The notes: generated from the letters alone by a model not told the origin. Counted from the stretch's first letter, positions 1 through 9,694 are shown. The stretch is 64,000 nucleotides of DNA from an uncultured candidate division WWE3 bacterium (GCA_938004185.1 CALKWN010000065.1:620001-684000); one strand, 5' to 3'. Translations and numbers: made by a program.

Positions 1-1625
1 ATTCCCATATCAGGGGACATAGATTTAGGCTCATCTTTTTTAGGAGCTTCAGCTACAAGACATTCGGTCGTAAGTATCATTGTTGCCGCAGAAACCGCAT
101 TCTGTAATGCGCTTCTTGTGACCTTAGCCGGATCGATAATTCCGTCCAAAACCATATCGACAAAAGACATTTTTACAACGTTGTAACCGATATTTGAGTT
201 CTTCTCTTCTTCTGCCCTTCTTTCGATCTCGGCAAGAATTTTTCCGTCATCAGCCCCGGTATTTCTAACAAGAAGTCTCAATGGTTTTTCAAGACTGTCT
301 CTTAGGATTTTTGCTCCCGTAAGTTCATCACCTTCCAGTTCTAATTCATCAATTGCTTTTCTAACGTTCAGGAAAGTAATTCCGCCTCCGGGAACAATAC
401 CTTCCTCTACAGCAGCTTTGGTTGCGTTTACGGCGTCTTCTACTCTAAGTTTAAGCTCTTTCAATTCAGCTTCGGTAGCCGCCCCTACTTTAATAACAGC
501 AACACCGCCACTCAACTTAGCCAGTCTTTCTTTTATTTTATCTTTGTCATAATCAGAGTTACTCTGCTCTATCTGTGTTCTAATCTGTTTAATCCTGTCC
601 TGCAATTCTTTGGAATCTCCTTTACCCCCAACGATAGTGGTATTGTCTTTATCGGCAATAATACGGTCAGCTCTTCCCAAATCATCGACGGTAACTGAAT
701 CTAATTTCCTTCCGGTTTCCTGACTTATAAAACTGGCACCGGTGAGAATTGCGATATCCTCCATCAAAGCTTTTCGCCTGTCTCCGAATCCCGGAGCTTT
801 TACCGCCAGAACATTAAGAACTCCTCTGAGCTTGTTAACTACCAAGGTAGCCAAGGCTTCGCCCTCAACATCTTCGGCAATTAACACAAGATTTTTTGAG
901 ACCTTTACAAAATTTTCAAGCATCGGAAGCAAATCCTGCATACCTGAAATTTTGGAGTCGGTAACCAAAATGTAAGGCTCCTCAATGACTGCCTCCATTT
1001 TTTCGGGGTTTGTTACAAAGTAAGGTGAAGAATAACCCTTATCAAATTGCATACCTTCCTTGTATTCAAGCTCTATGTCAAAACCTTTAGACTCATCAAC
1101 CGTAATAACTCCCTGCTCACCTACTTTTTCCATCGCATCGGCGATTATCTTTCCGATTTCTTCGCTCTGCGCGGAAATAGTAGCTACCTGAATTCTTTCT
1201 TCTTTGCTTGAGATCTTTTTGGATTTGTGTTTTATCTCATCAACAACGGCGTCGACTGCCTTTTCCAAACCTCTTTTTACCATCATGGCGTTTGCGCCGG
1301 CAGAAATATTTCTCAATCCCTGTTCAACTATTGCCTGAGCAAGTACGGTAGCTGTGGTGGTTCCGTCTCCTGCAACATCGTTAGTTTTTGAGGCCGCTTC
1401 TTTAACAATCTGCGCCCCCATGTTCTCAAATTTATCCTCGAGTTCAATTTCTTTTGCTACTGTTACGCCGTCATGTACAACCGCGGGAGTACCCCAGCTT
1501 TTATCCAAAGCTACGTTGCCCCCTTTGGGACCCAAGGTTGTAGCAACAGCCTTAGCGAGCTTATCAACACCCGCTTTTAATTTCATTCTTGCGTTATCTC
1601 CGTATATTACGTTTTTTGCTGACAT
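1..1625 (-). CDS. groEL: GroEL chaperonin (3' end outside window)
   Basis: 60-kDa chaperonin that refolds proteins inside a double-ring cavity in the cytoplasm, working with GroES. The antisense translation opens with MSAKN and 541 codons are read to the window edge. The last visible residues are [11 protein letters not shown], the start of the usual Gly/Met-rich tail, so only a few residues are missing. The start is fixed by a strong AAAGGAGG seven bases upstream and the 11-base gap after groES. It is the second gene of the groES-groEL operon and should share its HrcA-type control. Confidence 0.97.
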   Translation of the reverse strand, partial: MSAKNVIYGDNARMKLKAGVDKLAKAVATTLGPKGGNVALDKSWGTPAVVHDGVTVAKEIELEDKFENMGAQIVKEAASKTNDVAGDGTTTATVLAQAIVEQGLRNISAGANAMMVKRGLEKAVDAVVDEIKHKSKKISSKEERIQVATISAQSEEIGKIIADAMEKVGEQGVITVDESKGFDIELEYKEGMQFDKGYSSPYFVTNPEKMEAVIEEPYILVTDSKISGMQDLLPMLENFVKVSKNLVLIAEDVEGEALATLVVNKLRGVLNVLAVKAPGFGDRRKALMEDIAILTGASFISQETGRKLDSVTVDDLGRADRIIADKDNTTIVGGKGDSKELQDRIKQIRTQIEQSNSDYDKDKIKERLAKLSGGVAVIKVGAATEAELKELKLRVEDAVNATKAAVEEGIVPGGGITFLNVRKAIDELELEGDELTGAKILRDSLEKPLRLLVRNTGADDGKILAEIERRAEEEKNSNIGYNVVKMSFVDMVLDGIIDPAKVTRSALQNAVSAATMILTTECLVAEAPKKDEPKSMSPDMG

Positions 1626-1636
1626 ATTTACCTCCT

Positions 1637-1939
1637 TTAACCCTCAACGATGGCCAAAATATCCTCTTCTTTAATAAGAAGCATATCCTTGCCCTCTAAT
1701 TTAATATCGGTTCCGCCCCATTTTTTGTACATAATAACGTCCCCGACTTTTATTTCCATCGGAATTCTGTTACCTGAATCGTCTCTCCTGCCCGAACCTA
1801 CAGCCACAACCTTACCTTCTAAAGGTTTCTCCTTTGCAGTATCAGGAATTACAATTCCCGAAGGAAGGGTTGTGTCTTTTTGCATGGGCTCGACCAGCAA
1901 ATAATCAAAAAGCGGTTTTATTTTAGCTGTTGATACCAT
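1637..1939 (-). CDS. groES: GroES co-chaperonin
   Basis: 10-kDa lid of the GroEL cavity. The 100 residues match the family length. The N-terminal [13 protein letters not shown], the mobile-loop region near residues 22-35 and the C-terminal [12 protein letters not shown] are typical. A GGAGG motif lies six bases before the ATG. First gene of the groES-groEL operon, transcribed from the CIRCE-containing promoter just upstream. Confidence 0.97.
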   Translation of the reverse strand: MVSTAKIKPLFDYLLVEPMQKDTTLPSGIVIPDTAKEKPLEGKVVAVGSGRRDDSGNRIPMEIKVGDVIMYKKWGGTDIKLEGKDMLLIKEEDILAIVEG

Positions 1940-1991
1940 AAATACCTCCGTTGCGATAAAAATAACTACTTATTTTTCTTAGACGTAACAA

Positions 1992-2021
1992 TTTATAGCA
2001 CTCCAAACTGGAGAGTGTCAA
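1992..2021 (-). promoter_or_regulatory. groES promoter with CIRCE-type operator
   Basis: On the minus strand TTGACA (2021-2016) and TATAAA (1997-1992) are 18 bases apart. Overlapping both is an inverted repeat, TTGACACTC, nine bases, GAGTGCTAT (2021-1995), which agrees with the CIRCE consensus TTAGCACTC-N9-GAGTGCTAA at 7 of 9 and 8 of 9 positions. CIRCE is the binding site of the heat-shock repressor HrcA. The same architecture recurs at 35905. Confidence 0.88.
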
Positions 2022-2036
2022 TATAACGTTTGCGGG

Positions 2037-3875
2037 TTACTTAAGACGGGCGTAAATCCTTAATTTACCTTCTCCGATGCTTTCCTGTTTGTAAATTTCT
2101 AGACTCCCAATTTCTCCAGTGTTTGAAACGTGGGGACCCCCGCAAAACTCTTTGCTAACCGCGTTAGAAAAATCTTTTCCTACATAATAAACTTTGACCT
2201 CTTCCGGATAACTTTCATTTTTCATGTAAAGGGCGCCCGACTTCTCCGCCTCCTCCTTTGACATCACAATAAAATTCACCGGCAGTGCTAAATCTATTCT
2301 CTCATTCAGGATAGATTGAACACGCGACAACTCTTCTTCAGACAATCTTTTCCCGGGATGAGAAAAATCAAACCTCAACCTTTCAGAAGTGAGGTTGCTT
2401 CCGAGCTGGTGTACGTGATCTCCAAGAACTTCTCTTAACGCAGCCTGAAGTAAATGAGTAGCAGTGTGGTATTTGAGAACTGTTTCACTATGATCAGCCA
2501 AACCGCCTTTAAATTTCTGTTCAGCCCCAGCCCTAGATTTTTGCTGGTGCTCATCAAATATTTCGGAAAATTTCTTTTTAAACTCGTTGGGATCCAGAAC
2601 CACACCCTTGTCCTCCAGATCATCGATAAAAGTTTCTTCCGGATAACCCACTGACTGGAACAAATCAAAAGACATTTGTGCCCAATAGCGGATATCTATT
2701 TTACTTAATTCTTCCGTTCCTATTTTTAGCAGATTTTTTTCAAGAATTACCGAACCTTTTTTTAATGTCGACCTAAATCTTTTTTCTTCTTCCGAAAATA
2801 TCTTCTCCATTTCAGATTTTTTCTCCTGAAGTTGCGGATAGAGCCACCCTATCATTTCGACCACCGAATCTATTAGTGAGGTAGCTAAATCATTTTCGAT
2901 ACCCAAAGCTTTTCCCGACCTTACCATTCTTCTTAAAAGTCTTCTTAAGACATAACCCTGGTCTTTATTACCGGGAACAACACCGTCCATAGTTAACAAG
3001 CAGGATGCTCTCAAATGGTCAGCTATTATTCTCATAGCCCTTTTTATTTTGGAGTCAGCGTTATAACTTTTGCCCGACAGCTGTTCGATTTTCTCGATAA
3101 CCGGCCAAAAATTGTCTGTTTCAAAAATATCTTTTTTACCCTGCGAAACCATTGCGAGTCTTTCCAAACCACCGCCAAAATCAACATTTTTTTGCGTTAA
3201 TGGCTCCCAACCTTTTTCCGTCCTCCTGTATTCCATAAATACAGAGTTTCCGATTTCAAGGAATTCATCGGGATGTTCGGCCGGAGACTTTCCTTCTCCT
3301 ACGCCGTCTCCAAGGTAGTAATATACTTCGCTGTCCGGTCCTCCCAGCTCTCCGACGGCATCTCCTCTTTGCCACCAATTGTCTTTTTTACCGCATAAAA
3401 ATATTCTTTTTCCCTCTTCAGCGTTAATTCCGTACTTTTTAAATACATCTTTAAGAATTACTATGGATTCTTCGTCTTTGGGAGCATTGCTGTCACCTTC
3501 AAAAACTGTTGAAAAGAGCTTTTCGGGTTCTAATCCTAAAACGTCGACGAAAAATTCAAACATCCACGGAAGTTGCTCTTTTTTAAAATAATCACCTAAC
3601 GACCAGTTACCTATCATGTGAAAAGCAATTGTGTGCCTTATGGTCGAACCTACTTCTTCTATATCCTCGAATCTTAAAGACCTCTGAACATTCACCAACC
3701 TGCGTCCCAACGGGTGCTGCTCACCCGAAAGGTAGGGTACCAAGGGAAACATTCCCGAATTTACAAACAACAGGGTTGAATCGCCTTCAGGAACTAAAGA
3801 CACATTAGGAACCTGTTTATGACCCCGCTCAGTAAAAAAACCTATATATTTTTCTAAAATTTCTTTCGATTTCAT
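2037..3875 (-). CDS. alaS: Alanyl-tRNA synthetase, short form
   Basis: Charges tRNA-Ala. The class II catalytic core comes first. It is followed by a tRNA-recognition region and an editing domain with zinc-binding HTATH (470-474) and CGGPH (from 578), which clears Ser-tRNA-Ala and Gly-tRNA-Ala. The protein ends about 20 residues after the editing domain at 612 residues, against roughly 875 in E. coli, so the oligomerisation and C-Ala domains are absent. The frame stays open upstream through tRNA-Cys, but the family N-terminus begins at MKSKEILEKY, nine bases after the tRNA. There is no Shine-Dalgarno, so co-transcription with tRNA-Cys is likely. Confidence 0.95.
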   Translation of the reverse strand: MKSKEILEKYIGFFTERGHKQVPNVSLVPEGDSTLLFVNSGMFPLVPYLSGEQHPLGRRLVNVQRSLRFEDIEEVGSTIRHTIAFHMIGNWSLGDYFKKEQLPWMFEFFVDVLGLEPEKLFSTVFEGDSNAPKDEESIVILKDVFKKYGINAEEGKRIFLCGKKDNWWQRGDAVGELGGPDSEVYYYLGDGVGEGKSPAEHPDEFLEIGNSVFMEYRRTEKGWEPLTQKNVDFGGGLERLAMVSQGKKDIFETDNFWPVIEKIEQLSGKSYNADSKIKRAMRIIADHLRASCLLTMDGVVPGNKDQGYVLRRLLRRMVRSGKALGIENDLATSLIDSVVEMIGWLYPQLQEKKSEMEKIFSEEEKRFRSTLKKGSVILEKNLLKIGTEELSKIDIRYWAQMSFDLFQSVGYPEETFIDDLEDKGVVLDPNEFKKKFSEIFDEHQQKSRAGAEQKFKGGLADHSETVLKYHTATHLLQAALREVLGDHVHQLGSNLTSERLRFDFSHPGKRLSEEELSRVQSILNERIDLALPVNFIVMSKEEAEKSGALYMKNESYPEEVKVYYVGKDFSNAVSKEFCGGPHVSNTGEIGSLEIYKQESIGEGKLRIYARLK

Positions 3876-3883
3876 AAATTTTA

Positions 3884-3958
3884 TGGAGGCCTGGGCGGGA
3901 TTCGAACCCGCGTATAAGGGTTTTGCAGACCCTTGCCTTACCACTTGGCGACCAGGCC
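3884..3958 (-). tRNA. tRNA-Cys (GCA)
   Basis: 75-nt cloverleaf with acceptor GGCCTGG/CCAGGCC, anticodon loop TGCAAAA (anticodon GCA) and an encoded CCA. It lies just upstream of alaS on the same strand. A TTGACA-17-TATCAC promoter is possible at 4009-3981 on the minus strand. Confidence 0.95.
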
Positions 3959-3961
3959 ATG

Positions 3962-3990
3962 TTGCCATTTTATCATCATCGTGATAATTT
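3962..3990 (+). promoter_or_regulatory. Putative promoter of the PEGA/SH3 gene
   Basis: TTGCCA (3962-3967), 17 bases, TAATTT (3985-3990). Expected transcription start is near 3997, which leaves almost no leader before the ATG at 4003 and favours that start over the one at 3991. Confidence 0.4.
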
Positions 3991-4002
3991 ATGTATTGTC
4001 TA

Positions 4003-5181
4003 ATGTCAATATCTACTATTGCAGACAAGGAAAAATCACTACCCAACGTTGCCCTCTACATTATAGGTATTATCGGTGTGGGACTTATAGTGTACTTCGG
4101 GGGCTACATAATCACCAACGCAGATAAATTAAAGGCTAAATCAGGTATAAAAGTGGAAGTAAGTGGCGATCCTGCAGAAATCTATGTCAACGATAAATTC
4201 GTGGGAACGACACCTCTAGTATCCGAAGACATTTCATCCGGAAACAATAAGGTAACTATAAAAAGAGGCGACAGACAGTATCAAACATCCCTGAATTTCC
4301 TTTCAAAAGACGGGGATAATATGCCGTATGTAGGTATCTTCAAGGATCTTGGGATTTCGGATATTTTCAGCAGCGGCAATGAATTTTGGTTTGACAAAGA
4401 TACTTCCGGAAACGTTTTAAGAATAATTAGTGAGCCTTCGGGAGCAAAAGTTTATATAGATAATTCCGAGATGGGCACCACGCCCTTTCTTACAAACAAC
4501 ATAAGCAACGGGGATTACGAACTAAAAATCATCGCCCCTGGATACGAGTCTCAAACTTCAAGAATAACAGTTAATAAAGGCTACACTCTCAATGCCACAT
4601 TTAAACTGTTCCCGTTTGTAAGTCCTTCACAAATAGCGGCTTTTGAAGGATCTACAAATATCTTCGATTTGTCGGTAGACAACGAAACAGTTACATCATC
4701 TCCTCAGGAATGGGCGAAAGCACTGGTGTATTGGAACAAAACAAGAGGATTAAACATTGAAGGTACCGGTGAAAATAAAGAACCTTTCTTCAACCTGTTC
4801 ATTTCTTACAAAGGAGATTTGTACAACGCCGAAGGTACCCCTGTTGTTACCAAAGAAGATCTTGCAGCCATAGGCACAAACAATAAAATTGGTTATCTCG
4901 GAAGAGTTTCTGACGGGCCCGGTTTAACAAATGAAGCGAAACAGACTTTAGAAACACTTTTAAACACTGTTGTTGCCGGAAAGCAAGCTAAAATTAAATC
5001 AACACCTACGGGATGGCTCAGAGTCAGAAGCGAACCGAACTTAAACGGAACGGAACTCACACGCGTAAATACCGGAGATACTTTTGAGGTCTTAGACCAA
5101 CAAACGGGTTGGGTAAAAATTAAAGTATCGGAAACGGTTCAGGGATGGGCATCTTCAGACTACATAGAGTTAGTTGAATGA
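4003..5181 (+). CDS. Membrane-anchored PEGA and SH3b domain protein
   Basis: Likely an envelope or cell-surface protein. A single N-terminal membrane helix at about residues 16-38 is followed by two PEGA-type repeats (around 48-90, with GDPAEIYVNDKFVGTTP, and around 138-190, with SEPSGAKVYIDNSEMGTTP). A central region of unknown fold follows. The C-terminal bacterial SH3 domain (last ~65 residues) has the typical LRVRSEPN and GWASSDYIEL motifs. PEGA and SH3b domains are known from surface and cell-wall-binding proteins; the exact ligand is unknown. It overlaps the next convergent gene by 12 bases. Confidence 0.85.
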   Translation: MSISTIADKEKSLPNVALYIIGIIGVGLIVYFGGYIITNADKLKAKSGIKVEVSGDPAEIYVNDKFVGTTPLVSEDISSGNNKVTIKRGDRQYQTSLNFLSKDGDNMPYVGIFKDLGISDIFSSGNEFWFDKDTSGNVLRIISEPSGAKVYIDNSEMGTTPFLTNNISNGDYELKIIAPGYESQTSRITVNKGYTLNATFKLFPFVSPSQIAAFEGSTNIFDLSVDNETVTSSPQEWAKALVYWNKTRGLNIEGTGENKEPFFNLFISYKGDLYNAEGTPVVTKEDLAAIGTNNKIGYLGRVSDGPGLTNEAKQTLETLLNTVVAGKQAKIKSTPTGWLRVRSEPNLNGTELTRVNTGDTFEVLDQQTGWVKIKVSETVQGWASSDYIELVE

Positions 5182-5757
5182 TCGATACCATTCGAGTAAA
5201 TCAGGTCTTAACTTTCTAATAATTTCCACGCTTTCGGTATACTCCTCCTCCATTTTTAATTTCTTTTCATATTCAGCAACAAGAGAGATTATACCCGCAT
5301 CTTGCGGGTAATCGTTTTTCAAATTTTGGAAATATTCTTCGGTGTCCTTAAAATATTTGCTATCTCTATCAACACAGCATGAGCCGTCGTCATAATCCTT
5401 GCCTGCCAGAAAATACATTATTGGAACGAAGTTTCTTTTAGTAACAAGGTTGTCCGGGTTTAAGCTAATTGCAGAAAGAACATCTTTTTGGGCTTTTTCT
5501 TTGTATGCGGGATTTTTTTCAAGCACGTTAAATGCTAAATACGCAAGCGCTCTAACTCTGTAGTAAGACGGTTCGTTCGGATTTAGTTTAATAGAGAGGT
5601 CGGCATACTTCATCGCCTCGGAATACTCTCCCTTCTCCATGTTATATGAAGCCAAAACAGAATATCTATCGGCATCATAAATTCTCCCCACCTGCCTTAC
5701 ACCATAAACAGCTAAAACCCAAACAATAATTAGAGCAATAAATTTTATTATTTTCAT
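5170..5757 (-). CDS. Membrane-anchored TPR protein
   Basis: 195 residues with an N-terminal membrane helix (about 4-20) and at least two tetratricopeptide units (GEYSEAMKYADLSIKLNPNEPS, then KAQKDVLSAISLNPDN). TPRs mediate protein contacts. The ATG overlaps the stop of the O-antigen ligase-like gene as ATGA, so the two are translationally coupled and probably work in the same envelope-polymer process. This pairing of a Wzy/WaaL-like protein with a TPR protein is common; the exact function is not known. Confidence 0.75.
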   Translation of the reverse strand: MKIIKFIALIIVWVLAVYGVRQVGRIYDADRYSVLASYNMEKGEYSEAMKYADLSIKLNPNEPSYYRVRALAYLAFNVLEKNPAYKEKAQKDVLSAISLNPDNLVTKRNFVPIMYFLAGKDYDDGSCCVDRDSKYFKDTEEYFQNLKNDYPQDAGIISLVAEYEKKLKMEEEYTESVEIIRKLRPDLLEWYRSFN

Positions 5758-7046
5758 ATTTCTTTTTCGGTCGAAGAAACCATGATCCAAAATATCACAG
5801 CCGGAACTACCGACGGCCACCCGAAAATATTTGTAACTGCAAACGCAACTAAACTGCTTTTATACATTTGCGGAGATTTTTTAATTACATAAAGTAGTAA
5901 ATAAAAATATGAAAGGACGCCGATCAACCCCTGCTCCGCCCAAGTTTCCAAATAATAATTGTGCGGTTTATTAAGCACAAAATCCCACTCGGAGGAATAA
6001 TTTAACACGGCCGGTCTGAATTTTTGAAAAACATAAGGAAAAGTTTCGGGTCCCGTACCGAAAATAAAAATCTTCGGGCTTGAAGTAATTAAACTCATAG
6101 TACCGGACCACAAACCTGCTCTGATATACCCCGGATCCGATATCATATTTCCGGATTGTTCTTCCGAAGAAGCATGCACTACATACGCAGATTGGGCTAC
6201 TTTCTGGGCGTCAATAAAAATATCCTGCAGTTTTTGCCTGAAGATGCCGGGGAAAATGAAGGTTGTTGCTACACCGATAACTGCCATTAAAGCCAGGCGT
6301 TTTAGCAAAACTATTCTTTTTATTTCGATTTCTTTTTTTCTGAAAACAATAAATAAATTTATTACGACCAGAGCTAAAAATCCTGCAAACCCTGACATTG
6401 AAAATGTAAGCCATAAAGAAACAAACTGCACCCCGTAAAACAGTAAGTTGACAGTCGAACCTTTTGATAAAAATTTGTAAAAATTTATCCCAATCAGTAG
6501 TACTAGATACTGAGCATACCAGTTGGGCTGGCCTAATGTTGAAAATACTCTGTCCTGCAACTGTCCTTTCCATAAAAAATTAAAAATACCGGAATACTGG
6601 CTTAAAGCATAGAAAAAAAGTATTACGGAACCGGCGCTTGCAAAATTAAATACTGTCTCGAAATTCTCACTTTTTAAAACATTTGTGGCTACATAGAACA
6701 AAGCAAACATAGCTGCATAAAAAACCAAAGAATCGGTAAATCTTGTGTAGTAACCGAAAAATGAAGTGCTCGGGTGCACCGAAAGCAATGTTGAAATTAA
6801 TGCTGAAAATAAAAAGACAGCGACGGAGAGGTGCACTTTTTTGAGCCTACGAGGTTTGTAAATAAGAACCGATAAAAAAACACCCGTAAGTAAAATACAA
6901 AAAGTATATAGAAAGGTCGTTTTAGGAAATTCATATAATTCGTTCGTCTCTTTCGATAAAACAAGCGGCAGAATGAACACTAACGCTGAATATGCAAAAA
7001 CAAAAGGGTTTTTTAGCAAACGGTTTATTGACGCAACAAAATACAT
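5754..7046 (-). CDS. O-antigen ligase/polymerase-like membrane protein
   Basis: 430 residues with about ten membrane helices and a large extracytoplasmic loop (about 265-350). The loop carries the family signature NKPHNYYLETWAEQG with its conserved histidine. Wzy_C/WaaL proteins polymerise or ligate undecaprenyl-linked glycans on the outer face of the membrane. The substrate cannot be read from sequence; a surface glycan is likely because glycosyltransferases, a WecA-like enzyme and a UbiA-like enzyme lie nearby. Coupled to the TPR gene by an ATGA overlap. Confidence 0.85.
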   Translation of the reverse strand: MYFVASINRLLKNPFVFAYSALVFILPLVLSKETNELYEFPKTTFLYTFCILLTGVFLSVLIYKPRRLKKVHLSVAVFLFSALISTLLSVHPSTSFFGYYTRFTDSLVFYAAMFALFYVATNVLKSENFETVFNFASAGSVILFFYALSQYSGIFNFLWKGQLQDRVFSTLGQPNWYAQYLVLLIGINFYKFLSKGSTVNLLFYGVQFVSLWLTFSMSGFAGFLALVVINLFIVFRKKEIEIKRIVLLKRLALMAVIGVATTFIFPGIFRQKLQDIFIDAQKVAQSAYVVHASSEEQSGNMISDPGYIRAGLWSGTMSLITSSPKIFIFGTGPETFPYVFQKFRPAVLNYSSEWDFVLNKPHNYYLETWAEQGLIGVLSYFYLLLYVIKKSPQMYKSSLVAFAVTNIFGWPSVVPAVIFWIMVSSTEKEI

Positions 7047-7102
7047 GGTAGTATTATCATATCAAGCCTGCCCAATATTTTCCCAGGCCGGCAAGAAACA
7101 GA

Positions 7103-7666
7103 ATGTTTTCTAAACTGTTGATTAAACTAATAGACCAGGCCATTATACCCGCTGTAGTGCTGCTTTCGGCACGAATAATTTCAATGGTAACTTTGGCTAT
7201 GTATTTGGAAATTCCGTTTGAGCTAACAAAAAAAGGTTTCATTTTTGAAGATCCGGCACAATTTACCACGGTCAATTCTTATTCCCTGTTAATAATGAGC
7301 GTTGTCTTAGGTCTAAGTTTAGCTTTCTTCTTAATAAGAGCTCACATTTTTCATGACACACACATCACGCCAAAACTTACAGCTACATTGTTTTCGGTAA
7401 GAATGCAGAGTCTCATACAAAACTCTTTGGATCTTTATACTAAAGGAGCAATTTGGATTTCCTACGCTTACTTAATGACAATGCTGACCGGAGCTTTGGC
7501 AATTTACGCATACATATATTCCTGGATATTTTATGTAACCCTTGCAATTTCAGTTGTGTCTACACTATTCTTTATATGGGATATTGAAAACGAGGTGAGA
7601 CCTTCGAAAGACGACGGCTATGACCATAATGTTACATTTTTGGAGGTAGACACCGAACAAATATGA
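7103..7666 (+). CDS. Membrane protein of unknown function
   Basis: 187 residues with about four predicted membrane helices (roughly 12-32, 60-80, 115-135, 138-158) and a charged C-terminus. I do not recognise a family. Its last four bases (ATGA) are the start of the next gene, so the two form a coupled pair. The gene is divergent from the O-antigen ligase-like gene. Confidence 0.7.
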   Translation: MFSKLLIKLIDQAIIPAVVLLSARIISMVTLAMYLEIPFELTKKGFIFEDPAQFTTVNSYSLLIMSVVLGLSLAFFLIRAHIFHDTHITPKLTATLFSVRMQSLIQNSLDLYTKGAIWISYAYLMTMLTGALAIYAYIYSWIFYVTLAISVVSTLFFIWDIENEVRPSKDDGYDHNVTFLEVDTEQI

Positions 7667-7947
7667 AAGCTCTAAACAAATTATTAGTAAACATGGGACT
7701 GTTTTCGGTTCTCTCCATGCTTCTTTTAGTACCTATAATGGCTGTCGCTTTTGCCGGATTTACCAACAAGGCCCTTGAACAAACCGAGGTACTTTCAGCG
7801 CAGGATAAAGCTGACGATGCCGAAGAACACGTAGAACTATACAACGATGTTCCGGTCGAACTTGAGGAATTGATAAGAAAAATCGAAGAAGAAATGTACA
7901 CTCAGGAAAACGGTTTTCGTCCCGCAACTAATCCGGTCAATCAATAA
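7663..7947 (+). CDS. Small exported or membrane-anchored protein
   Basis: 94 residues: an N-terminal hydrophobic segment at about 12-33 (signal or anchor), then an acidic, probably helical tail rich in Glu. No family recognised. Coupled by an ATGA overlap to the four-helix membrane protein, which suggests a two-component membrane complex. Confidence 0.65.
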   Translation: MKALNKLLVNMGLFSVLSMLLLVPIMAVAFAGFTNKALEQTEVLSAQDKADDAEEHVELYNDVPVELEELIRKIEEEMYTQENGFRPATNPVNQ

Positions 7948-7950
7948 AAT

Positions 7951-8931
7951 CTACAGATCGGGAACCATAAAAATTATCAGCATTGTAAGCAATCCCCAAA
8001 ACAGCACGGTAAATAATAAAGGTTTATCAGACAACAAAACACGCTCGGGGGATTCAGCTTCTCCCTTTTCGTAAATTACATATAAATACCTTGCAACACC
8101 GTAAATTACCAAAGGAATTGTAAGCATCATCCACTTAGGGGTTTTTAATATTGAAGGCAAAATTTTAAACAAAGCGTCGTTTGCACCGCTCGGTGAAATT
8201 TGAAACACAAAAAGAGAATAAGTAATAATTGTGTAAGTCGCCGACATTGAAATCATTCCGTCGAGCAGATTATCAGGATAGTGCCTAAGGGTTTTTCTGG
8301 TTTCGGTAACACTTTGTGTGGGAGAGTATTTCGCAAGAATTGTCTTTTCCGATCTTCTTTTTCCGAATGCCAGCAAAAGAGATATTCCGATTGTAGTAAG
8401 AGCTAACCAGCTTGAAATTGAAGTATTAGAAGCTAGGCCACCGGCAAAAACCCTTAAAACAAAACCTGTTGCCACAACTAACGAATCCAAGATAATTACG
8501 TTTCTGAAATATAAGGAGTATGTTGCCTGCAACAAAATATAAACCAAAAGTGAAAAGCCGAAGTAAGTTCCGACGAAGTTGAAGCCAAGAATAAGTGAAA
8601 ATCCGATTAGGAGAAAAGCAACCACCAAGGCGAGATTTGCCGAAAGTCTGCCCGAAGCAATAGGTCGATTTTTCTTTATCGGGTGCTGTTTATCTTTGGG
8701 AGCATCAATTATGTCGTTTATAAAGTAACTTCCGGAAGAAAGTAAACAAAAGGCAATAAACGCTTTAAATGTGAGATCCAACGTTATAGGCTCGAATATT
8801 CTGGCCGCAAAAATAGGAGCTGCGAACAGACTTAAATTCTTAAGCCACTGACGTGGGCGGGCAGTCCTTATTAACTGATAAATAACATACACCATTAACC
8901 GAATAATAGGGCTTTTTGGTTCTTTTTTCAA
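7951..8931 (-). CDS. UbiA-family prenyltransferase (DPPR synthase-like)
   Basis: Integral membrane transferase of about eight or nine helices. The first aspartate motif is NDIIDAPKDKQHP followed by KKNRPIASG, the pattern of decaprenyl-phosphate phosphoribosyltransferases. In mycobacteria these transfer phosphoribose to a polyprenyl phosphate, giving a lipid donor for surface pentose sugars. By analogy it may make a polyprenyl-linked sugar donor for this cell's glycans; other UbiA substrates cannot be excluded. No epimerase partner is visible in the window. It ends four bases from the convergent small exported gene. Confidence 0.85.
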   Translation of the reverse strand: MKKEPKSPIIRLMVYVIYQLIRTARPRQWLKNLSLFAAPIFAARIFEPITLDLTFKAFIAFCLLSSGSYFINDIIDAPKDKQHPIKKNRPIASGRLSANLALVVAFLLIGFSLILGFNFVGTYFGFSLLVYILLQATYSLYFRNVIILDSLVVATGFVLRVFAGGLASNTSISSWLALTTIGISLLLAFGKRRSEKTILAKYSPTQSVTETRKTLRHYPDNLLDGMISMSATYTIITYSLFVFQISPSGANDALFKILPSILKTPKWMMLTIPLVIYGVARYLYVIYEKGEAESPERVLLSDKPLLFTVLFWGLLTMLIIFMVPDL

Positions 8932-8944
8932 GGAAATAGCTTTT

Positions 8945-9613
8945 TCAAGAAAATAGAATATAACCGTAACCTCGTTTGGTTTCTATTACACACTCTGAAG
9001 TATAGTTGGCCATCTTGACCCTTAAAGACCTTATGTGAACATCCAGAGTATTGGATACTACATCGGTGCCCTCACTCCACGCATGTTCAAGTAAAATTTC
9101 TTTTGTCAGAATGCGGCCAATGTTCAACGCCATATACTCTAGTAATTCATATTCTTTTCGACGCAGACAAACCGGAGCGTCCCCAAAATAAAGCATTTTA
9201 CAATCCGGCTTAAGACAGAAGCCCTTGAAGTAAATACAATTGGTATGCGGACACGCCCTGTCTCTTCTGGAAAGAACCATAAGTTCCGCTTTCAACTCTT
9301 CGGCAGAATAATTGGCAGGAACGTAAAGATCAAAACCGGAATCTAAAAATGTAATTTTCTCCTGCGGAGAGGGGTCTGCGGCAACATAAGTCACTATCGT
9401 TCTACTGTGCTCCTTTTTTAAATCCCGGCATAAGTCGATCGGAGATATTCTGCTAAAATCACTAGCAATGACAACGTAATCGTAACCGTTTTCAAAAACA
9501 CGGTCGTAAAAGGACTCCGCAGTATTTGCGATATCCCACACCCCATATTCTGGTATTTTCTTCAGAACTTCCGAGTCTTGAAGATTACCACCATGAGCGA
9601 TTAAAAATCTCAT
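8945..9613 (-). CDS. OmpR-type winged-helix regulator with degenerate receiver
   Basis: Transcription factor of 222 residues. The C-terminal ~90 residues are a typical winged helix (RRKEYELLEYMALNIGRILTKE; NTLDVHIRSLRVKM; RGYGYI). The N-terminal ~110 look like a receiver fold, but the acidic pair after strand 1 is HGG and the phosphoacceptor position is Ala50-Ser51, so phosphorylation is unlikely. Between the domains sit four cysteines (121, 126, 133, 138; C-x4-C-x6-C-x4-C) that could bind zinc or an Fe-S cluster. Signal and targets are unknown; inverted repeats lie just upstream of its start. Confidence 0.85.
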   Translation of the reverse strand: MRFLIAHGGNLQDSEVLKKIPEYGVWDIANTAESFYDRVFENGYDYVVIASDFSRISPIDLCRDLKKEHSRTIVTYVAADPSPQEKITFLDSGFDLYVPANYSAEELKAELMVLSRRDRACPHTNCIYFKGFCLKPDCKMLYFGDAPVCLRRKEYELLEYMALNIGRILTKEILLEHAWSEGTDVVSNTLDVHIRSLRVKMANYTSECVIETKRGYGYILFS

Positions 9614-9629
9614 AGTGACTACCTCTTAT

Positions 9630-9694
9630 TTGAGTATCGTTTTTCCTCTATCAGGTTTCTTTAGAAAAAACCTGAAAAACTAAAAATTACTCAA
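9630..9694. promoter_or_regulatory. Inverted repeats upstream of the OmpR-type regulator
   Basis: TTGAGTA (9630-9636) faces TACTCAA (9688-9694). Between them is a hairpin, TCAGGTTT (9651-9658) with AAACCTGA (9668-9675). It sits between two divergent genes, so it may be an operator for the regulator or a transcript hairpin. No direct evidence decides. Confidence 0.3.
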
